DNA of 6,337 nt from Alphaproteobacteria bacterium UBA2954 (lineage in GTDB: Bacteria > Pseudomonadota > Alphaproteobacteria > Puniceispirillales > Puniceispirillaceae), in assembly GCA_002348585.1 (NCBI GenBank), contig DEBO01000032.1, positions 1 to 6,337 of the forward strand, read 5' to 3'. Under the pieces are notes generated by a model. That model had not been told where the DNA came from, made no database searches, and saw nothing but the letters and a program-made list of their open reading frames with translations. The position numbers and the translations under genes are program-made. Shown here in pieces: positions 5,073 to 6,337 of the stretch. Each line of letters opens with the position of its first letter. Positions within the stretch are counted from its first letter, which is position 1.

Positions 5073-6337
5073 TCATTTTAGTAGCTTGTTAGATAACTTT
5101 GTCTGTCCAAGAAGATTAAACCATAAAAAGGACACAATAGTGCTAAATAGGCTTAGAGATGCCAGCAGTAATATAATATCATCCAGCTGAAAGTGACGGT
5201 CGATGAGAATGCCTATTAAGGCCGGTGACAAGGCGCTAGCAAAGACATTCATTGGCATGGCAAGAGCCTTAATTTCGCCCAACCAGTTTGTGCCATATCG
5301 TTCTGCCAAAAGGGCATTTATTAGAGGCGGTATCATACCTCCGCCTGCGCCAAAAAGCACAAAATACACTAGTAACCAGTATGTGCCATGACCCCACCAC
5401 AAGAACAGGCAAGAAAATAATAAAGGAATCTGGCTGACATAAGCCACACGGTGGGCGGTAAGCCTGTCTATCAAAAAGCCAGAAAAAAATGCGCTCCCCA
5501 CAGCTGCCAGCGCATACCAGATATAATTTGAAGACCAGAGCCATAACGGCACAGCCTTTTGCTCCGCTATATAAATCTGATGGAAGAACAGGCCAGTGAT
5601 GGTAAAGCTAGGCACCATCATCAGCCAGATGATAACCGCCCAAAACGCACCGTCCCGCATAACTACATGCCGGCGGACAGAAAATGTATAATTAGGTATT
5701 TCAGGGCTGTCATGGGCAGCGCGGCCAGGGCCATCCTGATAGAGTGTACGCCGCGTTAAAAACGGGATAGACGGGGCAAAGCTAAAAAATGCAATTATAG
5801 ACAGGATAATCCAGACTGTGCGCCAGTCTGTGATTGAAAGCGCAAGGATAACAAGAAGAGGAAAAGCCGCTTCGCCAAATGGCATGCCCAGGCCACATAA
5901 GGCAAGTGCTCGTCCTCTGGTTGCAATATACCGCCTCGTTACAGCCGTGCTGTATACATGATACATCATCCCCTGCCCAGACAGGCGCAGAAGATAAAAG
6001 CCAAGAACAAGGCTGAAAACTGAGCTGATAAATGAGAAATGAAACGCGGCCAGACAGACCCCACCAAGGGTCATCAGTGACAGGCGGGATACGCTAACAG
6101 TATCCGCCAGCTTGCCCAACCAGAACAGGGTCAGCGCGCTGGCAGTTGTAGCAAAAGCGTAATAGCTGCCAAATTCACCATGGGTCAAGTCAAGAGATGT
6201 GCGGATATCATGACTAAACAAAGAAATGAAAAATGTCTGGCCAAGAGAAGACCAAAATGACATCAGCAGCCCATAGAACAGAAACCGCCATTCCTGGCGT
6301 AGTAAACCAAAGGTGGAAATCTTATCTGAAAGAGAAG
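5073..6337 (-). CDS. MFS transporter, partial (5' end outside window)
   Basis: Major facilitator superfamily inner-membrane transporter, with 420 residues visible and the reading frame open to the right edge. The internal ATG at 6261-6263 is probably not the start. Upstream in-frame codons to the edge encode LLRQEWRFLFYGLL, which continues the first membrane helix into MSFWSSLGQTFFISLF, and no ATG, GTG or TTG occurs in frame there. Seen: about 12 hydrophobic segments; a motif-A-like loop between TM2 and TM3 (GKLADTVSVSRLS) with its counterpart in the second half (GFLIDRLTAHR); and a central hydrophilic loop around TLYQDGPGRAAHDSPEIP between the two six-helix halves. The GQTFFISLF and LTHGEFGSYYA segments are shared with a proteobacterial MFS subgroup of unassigned substrate, so I name none. 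Its stop is one base from the DUF3422 stop, on the opposite strand. Upstream neighbours are unseen. The family is certain; substrate and direction of transport are not. Confidence 0.88.
   Translation of the reverse strand, partial: SLSDKISTFGLLRQEWRFLFYGLLMSFWSSLGQTFFISLFSHDIRTSLDLTHGEFGSYYAFATTASALTLFWLGKLADTVSVSRLSLMTLGGVCLAAFHFSFISSVFSLVLGFYLLRLSGQGMMYHVYSTAVTRRYIATRGRALALCGLGMPFGEAAFPLLVILALSITDWRTVWIILSIIAFFSFAPSIPFLTRRTLYQDGPGRAAHDSPEIPNYTFSVRRHVVMRDGAFWAVIIWLMMVPSFTITGLFFHQIYIAEQKAVPLWLWSSNYIWYALAAVGSAFFSGFLIDRLTAHRVAYVSQIPLLFSCLFLWWGHGTYWLLVYFVLFGAGGGMIPPLINALLAERYGTNWLGEIKALAMPMNVFASALSPALIGILIDRHFQLDDIILLLASLSLFSTIVSFLWFNLLGQTKLSNKLLK

Overview
This window looks like an ordinary chromosomal segment of an alphaproteobacterium. 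The main taxonomic marker is a TrcR/DUF1013 regulator, a family typical of Alphaproteobacteria. A DUF1192 small protein, a DUF3422 membrane protein and an alphaproteobacterial-type 3-hydroxybutyrate dehydrogenase agree with it. Base composition is moderate and intergenic gaps are short. This would fit a streamlined marine lineage such as SAR116/Puniceispirillum-like bacteria, but that placement is inference from gene content and style, not from a search.

Layout from left to right. Positions 1-375 (+) hold the C-terminal end of a propionyl-CoA synthetase (prpE) cut by the left edge. A probable terminator hairpin follows at 385-410. Positions 424-990 (-) encode the TrcR-like regulator. A 240-bp divergent intergenic region (991-1230) separates it from a 59-aa DUF1192 gene (1231-1410, +), which is followed on the same strand by bdhA (1462-2250). 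Facing bdhA is a minus-strand pair: an exported, cysteine-rich protein of unknown function (3173-3670) overlapping a ygfZ-type folate-binding Fe-S maintenance protein (2274-3176) in an ATGA arrangement. Divergent from that pair is a DUF3422 membrane-anchored protein (3773-5071, +). It meets a minus-strand MFS transporter (5073 to the right edge, 5' end outside the window) with one base between the stop codons.

Functionally, PrpE and BdhA both feed short-chain acyl and ketone-body/polyhydroxybutyrate carbon into acyl-CoA metabolism. They are separated by other genes, so joint regulation is not implied. YgfZ is housekeeping Fe-S enzyme maintenance. TrcR is a DNA-binding-type regulator whose upstream region contains a GANTC (CcrM-type) site and a hairpin. 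The DUF1192, DUF3422 and exported Cys-rich proteins have no assigned molecular role.

I see no mobile element, CRISPR array, rRNA or tRNA gene, phage or defence module. Nothing here convincingly amounts to a new multi-gene system. The points most worth a second look are the tandem HTH-like repeat in TrcR, the organisation of the trcR/DUF1192 intergenic region, and the exported six-cysteine protein coupled to ygfZ.
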